DNA of 6,448 nt from Oscillospiraceae bacterium (GTDB lineage: Bacteria; Bacillota; Clostridia; Oscillospirales; Ruminococcaceae), in contig JAEDNF010000096.1 in assembly GCA_016302655.1 (NCBI GenBank), forward strand, positions 1-6,448. Direction: 5' to 3'. How positions within the stretch are numbered: position 1 is the first letter of the stretch; each line of letters starts with the position of its first letter. Below the pieces are notes generated by a model. It was not told the DNA's origin, searched no databases, and was given only the letters and a program-made list of their open reading frames with translations. This document shows positions 6,295 through 6,448 of the stretch, piece after piece. A program made the translations under genes and the position numbers.

Positions 6295-6448
6295 TCAGAG
6301 CGAAAACTCTTTTTTCAGCTTTTCATAGCGTTTAACATATTTATCTTTTATCGGGTAAGTAACATTCTGCAGTATATGCTGGAATATATCTGCGTCCTTG
6401 AGCACCTCGTCAAGCGGCAAGCCTACATTTTCCTTATCGCTGTGATTT
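6295..6448 (-). CDS. C-terminal end of a probable HD-domain phosphohydrolase (partial)
   Basis: The last 50 codons of a gene that enters from the right edge and stops at TGA (6297-6295), directly followed by TAA (6294-6292). The visible peptide has HSDKENVG near its start (2-9) and LKDADIFQH at 16-24, then a basic, helical tail ending YVKRYEKLKKEFSL. A late Leu-x-Asp-Ala-Asp, shortly after a His-Ser-Asp-Lys loop, is how the C-terminal metal-ligand aspartate of many small HD-domain proteins looks, hence the call. Substrate and N-terminal metal ligands cannot be seen. The gene ends 27 bases before the topoisomerase TTG, and the ribosome binding site of the latter lies in that gap, so cotranscription is likely. 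The reading frame is supported by its position and spacing; the family is tentative. Confidence 0.5.
   Translation of the reverse strand, partial: NHSDKENVGLPLDEVLKDADIFQHILQNVTYPIKDKYVKRYEKLKKEFSL

Noticed and set aside
1..6448. Mobile element, CRISPR array, defence system or new gene cluster
   Set aside because: All coding space is taken by conserved housekeeping families, and no repeat array, transposase, integrase or unexplained long open frame remains.

Overview
The window is a compact, ordinary-looking stretch of bacterial chromosome in which every gene lies on the minus strand, so transcription runs from high to low coordinates. The gene families suggest a Gram-positive anaerobe of the class Clostridia, probably near Ruminococcus / [Eubacterium] siraeum (Oscillospiraceae). 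The reasons are the short topoisomerase IV-type A subunit of the clostridial kind, the monofunctional formate-tetrahydrofolate ligase (fhs), the rpiB-upp pairing common in Firmicutes, AGGAGG-type ribosome binding sites and a clear sigma-A promoter. The taxonomic placement is inferred from remembered protein patterns, not from a search.

Layout in transcription order: (1) 6448-6295, the last 50 codons of a protein that looks like the C-terminal end of an HD-domain phosphohydrolase. (2) 6267-4036, a 743-residue ParC/GyrA-like topoisomerase subunit with a TTG start. (3) 4035-3902, a 134-base gap with a small dyad, a strong promoter (TTGAAA, 17-base spacer, TATACT with a TG extension) and a leader with two hairpins. 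(4) 3901-642, four tightly packed genes: fhs, tsaE, tsaB and rpiB, joined by a 1-base overlap, a 7-base overlap and a 1-base gap. (5) 641-558, an 84-base gap with an inverted repeat that could mask the upp ribosome binding site. (6) 557-1, upp, which runs off the window edge and lacks about its last 24 residues.

The promoter at 3974-4002 probably drives one operon, fhs-tsaE-tsaB-rpiB and perhaps upp. It joins one-carbon activation (Fhs makes 10-formyl-THF for purines and initiator tRNA), tRNA modification (TsaE and TsaB support t6A37 synthesis), pentose phosphate interconversion (RpiB) and pyrimidine salvage (Upp uses PRPP, derived from ribose 5-phosphate). A common theme of nucleotide and RNA supply is plausible but is an inference. 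TsaD and RimI, frequent neighbours of TsaE/TsaB, are not present here.

I see no mobile element, CRISPR array, tRNA or rRNA, and no new multi-gene system. The points most worth checking are the mutually exclusive RNA stems over the upp ribosome binding site, substitutions in the PRPP loop of Upp, methionine at the quinolone-contact position of the topoisomerase, phenylalanine in place of a folate-stacking tryptophan in Fhs, and the TTG start of the topoisomerase next to an A6 run.
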